Of a stretch of 64,000 nt of DNA, positions 15,820 to 23,867 are shown piece after piece (position 1 is the first letter of the stretch; each line of letters starts with the position of its first letter). The notes under the pieces were generated by a model. The model was not told the DNA's origin. It saw only the letters and a program-made list of their open reading frames with translations, and made no database searches. Location of the stretch: NCBI GenBank assembly GCA_017993775.1, contig JAGOMA010000004.1, forward strand, positions 124,001-188,000. Reading direction: 5' to 3'. This stretch comes from Chloroflexota bacterium (GTDB lineage: Bacteria; Chloroflexota; Anaerolineae; Promineifilales; Promineifilaceae). The position numbers and the translations under genes were made by a program.

Positions 15820-17982
15820 ATGAAACGATGGCAAAAAATTCTCGTGACGCTGATTATCGCTCTCATTGCAGTCGGGGTGGGGGTTCTGGCCTATGCTTAC
15901 TGGCCGTACCAGGAAAATTTGGGGTATCTAACGGCCGTTAGCGACAACTACAATGTCACCATCCTGCGTGACACCTGGGGCGTGCCCCACATCTTCGGCG
16001 AAACCGACGCCGATGCCGCCTATGGGCTGGCCTACGCCCACGCCGAAGATGATTTCGACACCATCCAACTGGCCCTGGCTGCTGCCCGCGGGCAGCTTGG
16101 CACCATTGGCGGGGCGGCGTTGGCCCCCAACGATTTTCTGGTGCAGCTGCTGCGCATCCCTGAAGTTGTCCGGACAGGTTATCCGACACTGGCTCCGGAA
16201 ACCCGCGCTCTGGTAGAGGGCTACGCCAATGGCCTGAATTATTACGCCGCCTTGCACCAGGACAAGGCTTACCCTGGTTTGTTTCCGGTAACCGGGCAGG
16301 ATGTTGTGGCCGGTTTCGTACACAAAACGCCATTCTTTTTTGGCGTGGAGGGGGTGATTGGCGATTTGTTTGGCGAGGAACGGCCGTTACCCGTCAGCAC
16401 CAAACAAACCAGCCAACTTCCCGCGGCCGTGCGCTTTGGCTCCAACACCTTCGCTGTCAGCCCAGCCCGCAGCGCCAACGGCGAAACTTTCCTGGCCATC
16501 AATTCGCATCAACCCTGGCAAGGGCCGGTCACCTGGTACGAAGCCCACGTCCACAGCGAAGACGGGTGGAATATGGTCGGCGGCTTGTTCCCCGGCGCCC
16601 CCGTGGTGCTCGTTGGCCACAACGAGAATTTGGGCTGGGGACTCACCGTCAACAGCCCCGACCTGGTAGATGTGTTTGTGCTAGACATCAACCCTGACAA
16701 TCCCAACCAGTACCGCTTTGACGGCGAATGGCGCGATCTCGAAGTGCGAAATGTGCCCATCCGGGTCAAGGTTTTTGGCCGATTCATTTGGACGGTTAAA
16801 GAAGAAGCCCTCTGGTCGGTGTATGGTCCAACCGTGCGCCGACCACATGGCGTTTACGCGATCCGTTACGCCGGTTATGGCGAAGTGGGTCTGGTTGAAC
16901 AATGGTACCGCATGAACAAAGCGACAAACTTTGAGGAATGGCAAGCGGCAATGCGTGACGGCGTGCTGCCCATGTTCAACGCCGGTTACGCCGACAAAGC
17001 AGGCAACATTTACTACCTCTACAATGCCCTGCTGCCCATTCGCGCCGCAGGATACGATTGGCAGCAATACCTGCCCGGCGACACATCTGAAACCTTGTGG
17101 ACCGATTACCTGCCGTTTGACCAACTGCCCCAAGTGTTGAACCCGGCATCGGGCTTCATCCAAAATGGCAACAGCTCGCCGTTCCAAACCACCATCGGCC
17201 CAGGAAACCCCAATCCCGCCGATTATGCGCCTACGCTGGGCATAGAAACAAGTATGTCCAATCGCGCCTTGCGGGCGTTGGAATTGTTTGGCGCTGATGA
17301 GTCCATCACCGCCGAAGATTTTTACACCTACAAATATGATATGGCCTATTCCGCCGAATCGGACATTGCCCGATATGTGGACATGATCGTGGCTGCGCCT
17401 GAACTGCAATCCGGCGACGCAGCCACACAGCAAGCAGTTGCTTTGCTGAAAGGGTGGGATTTGCAGACCGATCCGGACAATACAGCGGCCGGGCTGATGG
17501 TGCTGACGCTGAACTCTATCAACGACAACGGGCACATCAACCCGTCTAAGTTGGTGGGGGCGGAGATTGACCCGGCGGTGGTGATAGCGGGGTTTCAAAC
17601 GGCCGTTTCCACCCTACAGGCACAGTTTGGCCGCATAGACGTACCCTGGTCGGAAGTAAACCGGCTGGTGCGCGGCGATACCGATTTGGGGTTGGGCGGC
17701 GCGCCGGACGTGTTACATGCGATTTATGGGGAGTTGGGGGAGGACGGCCGTTTCCACGGCATCGCCGGCGACTCTTACATTTTGCTCGTCAGTTGGGACG
17801 CTGATGGCAAGGTGTCGTCACAAAGCATCCACCAGTTCGGCAGCGCCACGCTCGATGAAACATCGCCCCATTTCGCCGATCAAGCGCCGCTGTTTGCCAA
17901 CCGCGAATTAAAACCCGTCTGGATGGACGAAGCAGATATCAGAGCCAATTTAGAGCTTGAGTATGCTCCTGGCGACTATTAA
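15820..17982 (+). CDS. Penicillin acylase family (S45) amidohydrolase
   Basis: The protein has 720 residues and a usual start (AAGGTGACCAAATG). An N-terminal hydrophobic helix (about 7-27) exports or anchors it. The alpha-chain motif RDTWGVPHIFGETDADAAYG (50-69) and the following AYAHAEDDF are typical of the family. The autocatalytic site is Gly207-Ser208-Asn209 (RFGSNTFAVSP): Ser208 would become the N-terminal nucleophile of the beta chain after self-cleavage. The later motif VLVGHNENLGWGLTVN matches the family's GHN-WG signature. Members cleave side-chain amides of penicillins, acyl-homoserine lactones or other N-acyl compounds; the sequence does not show which. It is monocistronic, ending against a hairpin shared with the convergent recombinase gene. 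Confidence 0.93.
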   Translation: MKRWQKILVTLIIALIAVGVGVLAYAYWPYQENLGYLTAVSDNYNVTILRDTWGVPHIFGETDADAAYGLAYAHAEDDFDTIQLALAAARGQLGTIGGAALAPNDFLVQLLRIPEVVRTGYPTLAPETRALVEGYANGLNYYAALHQDKAYPGLFPVTGQDVVAGFVHKTPFFFGVEGVIGDLFGEERPLPVSTKQTSQLPAAVRFGSNTFAVSPARSANGETFLAINSHQPWQGPVTWYEAHVHSEDGWNMVGGLFPGAPVVLVGHNENLGWGLTVNSPDLVDVFVLDINPDNPNQYRFDGEWRDLEVRNVPIRVKVFGRFIWTVKEEALWSVYGPTVRRPHGVYAIRYAGYGEVGLVEQWYRMNKATNFEEWQAAMRDGVLPMFNAGYADKAGNIYYLYNALLPIRAAGYDWQQYLPGDTSETLWTDYLPFDQLPQVLNPASGFIQNGNSSPFQTTIGPGNPNPADYAPTLGIETSMSNRALRALELFGADESITAEDFYTYKYDMAYSAESDIARYVDMIVAAPELQSGDAATQQAVALLKGWDLQTDPDNTAAGLMVLTLNSINDNGHINPSKLVGAEIDPAVVIAGFQTAVSTLQAQFGRIDVPWSEVNRLVRGDTDLGLGGAPDVLHAIYGELGEDGRFHGIAGDSYILLVSWDADGKVSSQSIHQFGSATLDETSPHFADQAPLFANRELKPVWMDEADIRANLELEYAPGDY

Positions 17983-18017
17983 AAAACCTTTGGGTTCAGA
18001 GATGCCCTGACTCCAGG

Positions 18018-18081
18018 AGCTTGGAGATTGGAGATTGGGGATTAGAGATTGGTTCAATCTCCAATCCTCAATCTCCAGCTT
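18018..18081. terminator. Hairpin built from GGAGATTGG repeats between convergent genes
   Basis: Left arm GCTTGGAGATTGGAGATTGG (from 18,019) and right arm CAATCTCCAATCCTCAATCT (from 18,055) form a long imperfect stem around GGTTC. It sits exactly between the ends of the acylase (17,982) and recombinase (18,086) genes and could act as a bidirectional terminator. Related GGAGATTGGAGATT sequences recur in two other spacers. Confidence 0.5.
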
Positions 18082-18085
18082 TACT

Positions 18086-19246
18086 TCAGTAATTTAGCTC
18101 GATCCCCTCATTGGCGACTTCTGCCCGTTCGACATATCGGCTGGGCGTCTGCATGTTGGTCCAGCCGCCCGCATCCCGCAGGGCAAACGGATTGCTGTTT
18201 TTGGCGGCCTGAGTGGCCCACGTGTGCCGCAAATCGTGCGGCGACAGCTCCCAAATCCCTAAAATATCCCGGCCCATCGCTTTGATGCGGCTGCCTATCG
18301 CTCGCACCGACATAACCTCATCTGTTAATTTACTATTTTTGCGGCTGCCACGCAGCAAAATGCCGCTCTGACGCAGGTATGGCCGGTAATCTCGCAGCGC
18401 CTGCATGATATCCGCCGACAGTTGGAGACGATCTGTGGTGTCGGTTTTTTGACGATAAACCACGGCATAGCCGGTGTCGGCCAAATTTTCCACGCGCAGC
18501 GCGGCGACTTCGCTGGCTCGCAATCCCAAATCTAAAAACAAACACATCATCAGGCGGTCACGAATCCCCTGGGGGGTGTTGGGGTGTCGGTTCTTAAGCT
18601 GACCCGCTTGCTCAGGCGTTAATACGATGGCGTCCTCTTTTTTGTGGCCGATGCGCGTTTGTTGCCGGCCGGCATTCACGCGCTTGCCTTCGGTACGGCC
18701 GTATCCGCGCACTTCTCGGATCAATGCATGGTCTGCTGGTGGAATCGCGCCGGATTTTGTCGCCAGCCGTGCATACACCTTTATCGCCGAGAGCCGGTTG
18801 TTGACGCTGGCAATGCTGTAACCCTGGTTAAGCAACCACTTGACATAACCTTCTACCAATCCCCAGGTAACGCCACTCCAGGCAGTGGGGGAGTTCTGAC
18901 AGAAGTACGCCGCCCAAACTTGGGGCAGATCGACATTTTGGGCGGCGGCGTAATCGGCGAGGGCTTCGTGTTCTTTGGCCGTGTAAAAGCCGGTGGCCCA
19001 GCTGGCTGCCAGCGGCAGCAGCTCCACAGCCGCGCCAATCTTATCCAGGTATTGTACCCAGAGCAGCAAGGCGGCCGTCTGCGTGCGGATGGTTTTCTCG
19101 GAGCGGCGCTGCTGATAATCGATAAAAATGTAATCCGCTGCGGCTTGATTGGCCGCTGCGCCAATCTGGGCGACGGTGTTTGCTGCACTGCCCAAAGGTT
19201 CAAGCTGATTCGCCTGATTGTGTATCGGGTTTGGTTGTTTTGCCAT
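18086..19246 (-). CDS. Tyrosine recombinase/integrase
   Basis: The 386-residue protein is read from the ATG at 19246; a longer frame uses a TTG with no ribosome site and adds nothing conserved. The N-terminal part (about 45-170) is a SAM-like core-binding domain. The C-terminal catalytic domain has all key residues: Arg243 (LGLRASEVAAL), Lys267, His337 and Arg340 (SPHDLRHTWATQ), Trp362 in the His/Trp position (GGWTNMQTPS) and the nucleophile Tyr371 (SRYVERAE). It looks functional. It stands alone, with no excisionase, tRNA or phage gene nearby, so it may be a XerC/D-like chromosomal enzyme or the remnant of a mobile element. Its partner site is not identifiable from the window. Confidence 0.92.
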   Translation of the reverse strand: MAKQPNPIHNQANQLEPLGSAANTVAQIGAAANQAAADYIFIDYQQRRSEKTIRTQTAALLLWVQYLDKIGAAVELLPLAASWATGFYTAKEHEALADYAAAQNVDLPQVWAAYFCQNSPTAWSGVTWGLVEGYVKWLLNQGYSIASVNNRLSAIKVYARLATKSGAIPPADHALIREVRGYGRTEGKRVNAGRQQTRIGHKKEDAIVLTPEQAGQLKNRHPNTPQGIRDRLMMCLFLDLGLRASEVAALRVENLADTGYAVVYRQKTDTTDRLQLSADIMQALRDYRPYLRQSGILLRGSRKNSKLTDEVMSVRAIGSRIKAMGRDILGIWELSPHDLRHTWATQAAKNSNPFALRDAGGWTNMQTPSRYVERAEVANEGIELNY

Positions 19247-19341
19247 AGTGCTTGTAGTATATCTGAAAATAAATATAGATACCAATAATCCTTACATATC
19301 GGTATCTATATAGGGGTGAAAAATACGCATGGCTGCCGCAT

Positions 19342-19378
19342 AAAAAAAGCCCTGCACGGCCGTGCAGGGCTTTTTTTT
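19342..19378. terminator. Perfectly symmetrical bidirectional terminator centred on ACGGCCGT
   Basis: A 22-bp perfect palindrome (19,349-19,370; arm GCCCTGCACGG) is flanked by seven A on the left and eight T on the right, giving rho-independent signals on both strands. It lies downstream of the minus-strand lipoprotein gene that ends at 19,404 and is most likely its terminator. The palindrome's centre is exactly the abundant octamer ACGGCCGT. Confidence 0.88.
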
Positions 19379-19403
19379 ATGGTTCATGTAAACACTGCGT
19401 CGT

Positions 19404-21962
19404 TTACCGAGGCGCAGCTGCGCGGGTAAAGACCAGCACATTCATGCTGCTGCTGTTGAAGATGGTCAGACCAGAGGCCGATATATTATACGTCGCAGCT
19501 GATTGGAACAGCGTCAAAAACTGCTGCTCGATCTGCATCGTGTCCGGGTCGCAGGAAATGCTCGTACCAGCCAATGGCCCGACGGTTAGCGTATTGCCAA
19601 CGGCCGTATAGCTTCCGCTATAGGTATTGCAGCCGCTGCTGCCGTTGACACGGCCGTTGTCGTCGAAGACGGCCGTTATAACCAGCCCCGGCGGAATAAA
19701 CTGGTTCATATTCATGTTCGCCAGCGTCCAGTTCACGCCAACCAATGGCGACCGGGTTGGTGTTGGCGGCACACTGGCCGACACCACCACCGTTTGGTCG
19801 CGGTTCACTGTCTGCCCATTCCCCGACGCTTCCAGGCGATAATTGTAAGTTCCAGCCTGATTTAAACAGTCCGGGAATGCGCCGCTAAAGGATGCGCCGT
19901 CTATGATACGGGCGCCATTGCGCAGGATGTTGACGTGGCTCGCGCCACCGCTGACGGCCCAGGTCACATTCACGCATTGCCCGGCCGTAATCTGGCCCGG
20001 GCTGACAACAAAGGAATTGATAATGGGCGGTTGCGGCGTGGCTGTGGGGATGATCGGCGGGGTGGCGGTTGGCGGCTGAGGCGTCGGCTGTGCTGTTGGC
20101 TGGACAATGGTCACGTCGCGCTGATCGCGGTTCGTGCCGCCGGGTCCAATGGCCTCAATCGTATAAGGAATGCGCCCAACTCCTGGCGGGCAATCACTGG
20201 TCGAACCGCTGATTGGCGCGCCATCCCAAACTGGATTGCCACCGCGCAAAATGCGCACGCTGTTCACATTGCCGGAAACCTGCCAGGCGATAGCCACGCA
20301 TTGGCCGGTGTTTATCTGGTTCGGATCAACCGTAAAGCGATTAATCGTCGGCGCGCCCGGCAGTTGTTCGACAAATATAGTGAGTTGGCGAATATCAAAC
20401 GTATTGTCACGTCTCAGAACGCGCAGTTCGTAAGTCGTTGTCTGCGCTGGACATTGCACGCTCGTGCCTTGCCCCGTCACGCCGAAATCGGGCCAATTTG
20501 CGCCTTGCGGATAGAAGAAAACGGCCTGGATATTGTTGACGCTCCAGGAAAAAGTGACACATTCTCCGGCCCGGATATTGTTACGATTAACGGTAAAGCT
20601 GATGTCTGGCGCGGGCGTTTGCGTGGCGATGGGCGTGGCTGTGGGCGCGCCGACAACCTCGATGCCTACCCAAACACGGTTCCCAAACAGGAGGCCCGTG
20701 GGTCCGCGCATGGTCCAGAAGCCCTGATAGATTCCTGGGGCAAGCGGGGAAACCAGGTCAACCGATACGTCGTAGGTTGCGCCGGGAGCGACCTGGCCTT
20801 GAATTGACTGAGGCATACCACCCATACGCGCGGCTGGCGTGTTGCCATTCACGTAGACAAAGGTGTAGGTGCTGTCCCAGGTGCAGGTGCCGCTGTTCAA
20901 AATGCGCCAGCCTTTTTGGAACGGCTGCCCGGGGGCAAATTGGGGCGGGCTGGTCATATTTTGGTCATCGAAATTTAAATCTTGGATGAAAGTCATGCCG
21001 TCGCGGCAAGCAGGAGCGGGTGGCGGGACGGGTGTGGGCTGCGGGTTCGGGTCTGGTGTGGGGAGCGGTAGTATTTCGTTGGCGTCGAGGTCCAGATAAT
21101 CGGCGGCTAATTCGGCGAGACGGCCGTTGTTTTGCAACGTAATCAACGCTTCATTGAGTTTGCTTTGTAAGGCCGTGGCTCCCGGGGCAATGGCGATGGC
21201 GTACCGTTCACGATTTAGCCCCTGCCCTACCAATTCAATGTCATCAAATGCTCTTACAGCCACTTGCGCCGGCAGCAGGTCGCCGATGACGATATCCAGC
21301 CGGTTTTGGCGCAAATCGCGCAGGGCATCGCCAGCTTGAAGATAGACAAAGAGGTTGCTTTCGCTCATCTTGCCTGTGGCGATAAGATCATCCTGAATCC
21401 AATCGGCGAAGGCGGACCCACGCTGAACACCAACACGCAGATTAACGATTTGCTCTGGGGTGGTGATGGGTTCCATCGCCATCCATTTTTGCGCCAGGAT
21501 GCCATCTTCGCTGACATAATAAACGTTGGAAAAATCTATGACGGCATCGCGGGCGTCGGTGAAGGAGATAGCGGAAACGGCCGTATCAATCTGCCCCAGC
21601 ATTAAAGCATCGCCCAGACCATCAAAGGCCATGTCATTGATTTCGACATCGACGCCAAGGAGCGCGCCAATTTCGTTAATCAGGGCGACATCATACCCAG
21701 TTTGTTCGAAATCCTCGGTATAAAATTCAAATGGCGGGTAGTCGAACGAGGCGCCAACGACGAGTTTGCCCGCTTCTTCGACGTCGGTCCACGATGTGTC
21801 GCCCGTTTCTGGCGCGTCGGGCGTGACGGCTGGCGGCATTTCGGCCGTCGGTGCGACTGTCGGCAAAGGGTCTGAGCCTGAACAACTGGCTAAAAATAGG
21901 CTAACGGCCGTTAACAATAGGAAAACAGTGAACCCCAAAAAACTTTTTCGCTTCGTTACCAT
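19404..21962 (-). CDS. Lipoprotein fusing SBP_bac_3, NBR1-like Ig, Ig repeats and META domain
   Basis: The protein has 852 residues and starts at an ATG behind a strong GGAGGAG site. The lipobox LAS-Cys27 marks a lipoprotein. Residues about 60-290 are a family 3 solute-binding domain (amino-acid-binding type; LVVGASFDYPPFEFY, then IDTAVSAISFTDAR). An NBR1-type Ig domain follows at about 318-435 (WRILNSGTCTWDS signature). Three Ig-like repeats lie at about 445-735, each with a QCV(A/T/N) motif, separated by Pro/Thr-rich linkers. A META/HslJ domain closes the protein at about 745-850 (SSGCNTYSGSYT). No ABC permease is adjacent, so it is more likely a surface sensor or scavenger than a transport subunit. 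The domain order is unusual. A perfect terminator follows. Confidence 0.9.
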   Translation of the reverse strand: MVTKRKSFLGFTVFLLLTAVSLFLASCSGSDPLPTVAPTAEMPPAVTPDAPETGDTSWTDVEEAGKLVVGASFDYPPFEFYTEDFEQTGYDVALINEIGALLGVDVEINDMAFDGLGDALMLGQIDTAVSAISFTDARDAVIDFSNVYYVSEDGILAQKWMAMEPITTPEQIVNLRVGVQRGSAFADWIQDDLIATGKMSESNLFVYLQAGDALRDLRQNRLDIVIGDLLPAQVAVRAFDDIELVGQGLNRERYAIAIAPGATALQSKLNEALITLQNNGRLAELAADYLDLDANEILPLPTPDPNPQPTPVPPPAPACRDGMTFIQDLNFDDQNMTSPPQFAPGQPFQKGWRILNSGTCTWDSTYTFVYVNGNTPAARMGGMPQSIQGQVAPGATYDVSVDLVSPLAPGIYQGFWTMRGPTGLLFGNRVWVGIEVVGAPTATPIATQTPAPDISFTVNRNNIRAGECVTFSWSVNNIQAVFFYPQGANWPDFGVTGQGTSVQCPAQTTTYELRVLRRDNTFDIRQLTIFVEQLPGAPTINRFTVDPNQINTGQCVAIAWQVSGNVNSVRILRGGNPVWDGAPISGSTSDCPPGVGRIPYTIEAIGPGGTNRDQRDVTIVQPTAQPTPQPPTATPPIIPTATPQPPIINSFVVSPGQITAGQCVNVTWAVSGGASHVNILRNGARIIDGASFSGAFPDCLNQAGTYNYRLEASGNGQTVNRDQTVVVSASVPPTPTRSPLVGVNWTLANMNMNQFIPPGLVITAVFDDNGRVNGSSGCNTYSGSYTAVGNTLTVGPLAGTSISCDPDTMQIEQQFLTLFQSAATYNISASGLTIFNSSSMNVLVFTRAAAPR

Positions 21963-22377
21963 ATCTCCTCCAATCCTGTGATCTTTAATCCTGGCCTAAC
22001 AACCAGACCAGATAAACCAACCAGTTTCATATGAAATCACCCAACCTGGGATGAACCCATCACATGATGCGTCAATTATATGAGTAAACCGGCTTGACAC
22101 AAGAATCGCCAACACTACAGGCACGCGCCGCATAAATAGCCTCAGGTACATTGCAGATAGGAACGCGACCCCCTAATTTAATCACGTCATAAGGCAGGGA
22201 TTCAAGGAATTGTCCACGTTTAGCCCATTCTTCTTTGACGAGAGTTTGAATGTTGATAAAATGATATAGTCTGATCAGTTCTTGTTATGGGTTCAAATCA
22301 TAAAAGCAGTATTCTTCAACAATTCGAATTGTGTTCTTAAAAGATAAATGTCTCTATAACGCAGGAGAATATCGGCC
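21963..22377. other. Divergent spacer between lipoprotein and M20 peptidase genes
   Basis: These 415 bases separate divergent genes. The left part holds the candidate TATAAT promoter of the minus-strand lipoprotein. A small palindrome TTTCATATGAAA lies near 22,025. No gene or clear plus-strand promoter was found. A good ribosome site (AGGAG) lies at the right end. Confidence 0.5.
22075..22102 (-). promoter_or_regulatory. Candidate promoter of the SBP-NBR1-META lipoprotein gene
   Basis: On the minus strand a perfect TATAAT (22,080-22,075) lies 16 bases after a poor -35 TTGTGT (22,102-22,097). Transcription would start roughly 100 bases before the ATG at 21962. Confidence 0.4.
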
Positions 22378-23766
22378 ATGAAAACTTTAAGCGATTCTGC
22401 GCGAGAGTACTCACGCGCCCATGCAGATGGATTCCGCAAAGATCTACACGATTTTTTACGCATCCCCAGCATTAGCACAGACCCGGCGCACGTCCCCGAT
22501 ATGCAGCGAGCGGCCTCCTGGCTAGTGGACCACATGCGTGAGCTTGGCCTGGAAAATGTTCAGGTCATGCCTACTGCGGGGCATCCGGTTGCCTATGGTG
22601 AATGGCTTGGCGCTGGCCCAGATAAGCCGACTGTGCTGGTGTATGGCCATTATGACGTGGTTCCGGCGGACATGGCGGATGGCTGGCTTACTCCGCCTTT
22701 TGAGCCGGTAGAAAAAGATGGCAAAATCTATGCTCGCGGCGCGACCGATGATAAAGGGCAGTTGTTTATTCACGTCAAAGCTCTTGAATCTTACTTAAAA
22801 ACGGCCGGGACAGCGCCGGTAAATGTAAAGATTTTCATCGAAGGCGAAGAGGAAATCTCTTCCCCCAATCTTGTCCCCTTTATTAGAGACCACCTCGATC
22901 TTCTCCGGGCTGATGTGTGCATTATCAGCGATACATCCATGCGCACCATAGATGAGCCGGCCATCCTTCACAGCCTACGCGGCATGACTTATCTAGAAAT
23001 TGAAGTTCACGGCCCCACCGATGATTTGCACAGCGGTTTGTGGGGTGGCGCAGTCCATAATCCTGCGCTTGCTTTGGTGGAAATCCTTGGCAAACTCTAC
23101 AACCCGGACAATACCATTGCAGTGCCTGGCTTTTACGATGATGTTGTGCCTTTAACGGCCGAAGAACGCGCCATGATCGCCAAAACCGATCTCACAGAAG
23201 AACAATTTAAGCAGTCAACAGGGATTCCCGCCCTTTGGGGTGACGCCGATTACAGCATTCGCGAGCGAATTTCTGCCCGTCCCACGCTGGACATCAATGG
23301 CTTGTGGAGTGGTTGGGCTGGACCCGGGCCAAAAACCATTGTGCCGGCCAAAGCTGGAGCCAAGCTCAGTTCACGTCTTGTGGGCAATCAGGACCCGAAT
23401 AAAATTTATGAGCACATAAAAGCCTACATCGAGTCTATTGCCCCGCCTACTGTATCGGTTAGTGTAAAATTAATTACCACCGGCAAGCCTGCGCTTTTTT
23501 CTTTTGACATCCCCGAAATGCAGGCCGCCTCTCGTGCCTATGAGCGAGCATGGGCTGCAAAACCGCTGTTTACTCGCGGCGGTGGCAGCATCCCGGTTGT
23601 GGCTGAAATTGCTGATTTAATGGGCATTCCGGTTGTTATGATGGGCTATGGTCTTGATGACGATGGGTTGCACTCACCGAATGAGCGCTTTAGCATTGAG
23701 ATGTTTCACCGTGGTGTTGAAACTGCGATTGTGTATCTCGAAGAATTGGCGCTGCTTGCTCAATAA
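22378..23766 (+). CDS. M20-family metallopeptidase (dipeptidase)
   Basis: The 462-residue protein starts behind AGGAGAATATCGGCC. It has the dinuclear zinc site of the M20 family: His91 and Asp93 in VYGHYDVVPAD, bridging Asp124 in ARGATDDKGQ, the catalytic Glu pair in FIEGEEEISS (155-162), Asp185 in ISDTS, and a late His in DDGLHSPNE. The lid-domain motif DLHSGLWGGAVHNP is also present. No signal peptide is visible, so it acts in the cytoplasm. Length and motifs match dipeptidases of the PepV/CNDP-like subgroup. About 100 bases downstream begins an AbgT-family transporter, an arrangement that suggests import and cleavage of a peptide or aminoacyl conjugate (such as p-aminobenzoyl-glutamate); the substrate is inferred only. 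Confidence 0.94.
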   Translation: MKTLSDSAREYSRAHADGFRKDLHDFLRIPSISTDPAHVPDMQRAASWLVDHMRELGLENVQVMPTAGHPVAYGEWLGAGPDKPTVLVYGHYDVVPADMADGWLTPPFEPVEKDGKIYARGATDDKGQLFIHVKALESYLKTAGTAPVNVKIFIEGEEEISSPNLVPFIRDHLDLLRADVCIISDTSMRTIDEPAILHSLRGMTYLEIEVHGPTDDLHSGLWGGAVHNPALALVEILGKLYNPDNTIAVPGFYDDVVPLTAEERAMIAKTDLTEEQFKQSTGIPALWGDADYSIRERISARPTLDINGLWSGWAGPGPKTIVPAKAGAKLSSRLVGNQDPNKIYEHIKAYIESIAPPTVSVSVKLITTGKPALFSFDIPEMQAASRAYERAWAAKPLFTRGGGSIPVVAEIADLMGIPVVMMGYGLDDDGLHSPNERFSIEMFHRGVETAIVYLEELALLAQ

Positions 23767-23867
23767 CGACAAATCTTTCACGTAATCAATAAAATGGCTG
23801 GGTGTGTGGGCATTTTATTTCCCTAAAATTTTTGGTTGCCCACGTTCCCGAACGCACAGGAGAAAAA

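Noticed and set aside
16681-17598. A 305-codon minus-strand frame inside the acylase gene
   Set aside because: Antisense shadow of the penicillin acylase gene; no family motif and no ribosome site.
18086-19246. Integrase as evidence of a prophage or integron
   Set aside because: No phage, cassette, attC-like or tRNA sequence lies nearby; the gene stands alone.
22235-22270. TTGACG with a downstream TATAGT as promoter of the M20 gene
   Set aside because: The spacing between the two boxes is about 24 bases, too long for a standard promoter.
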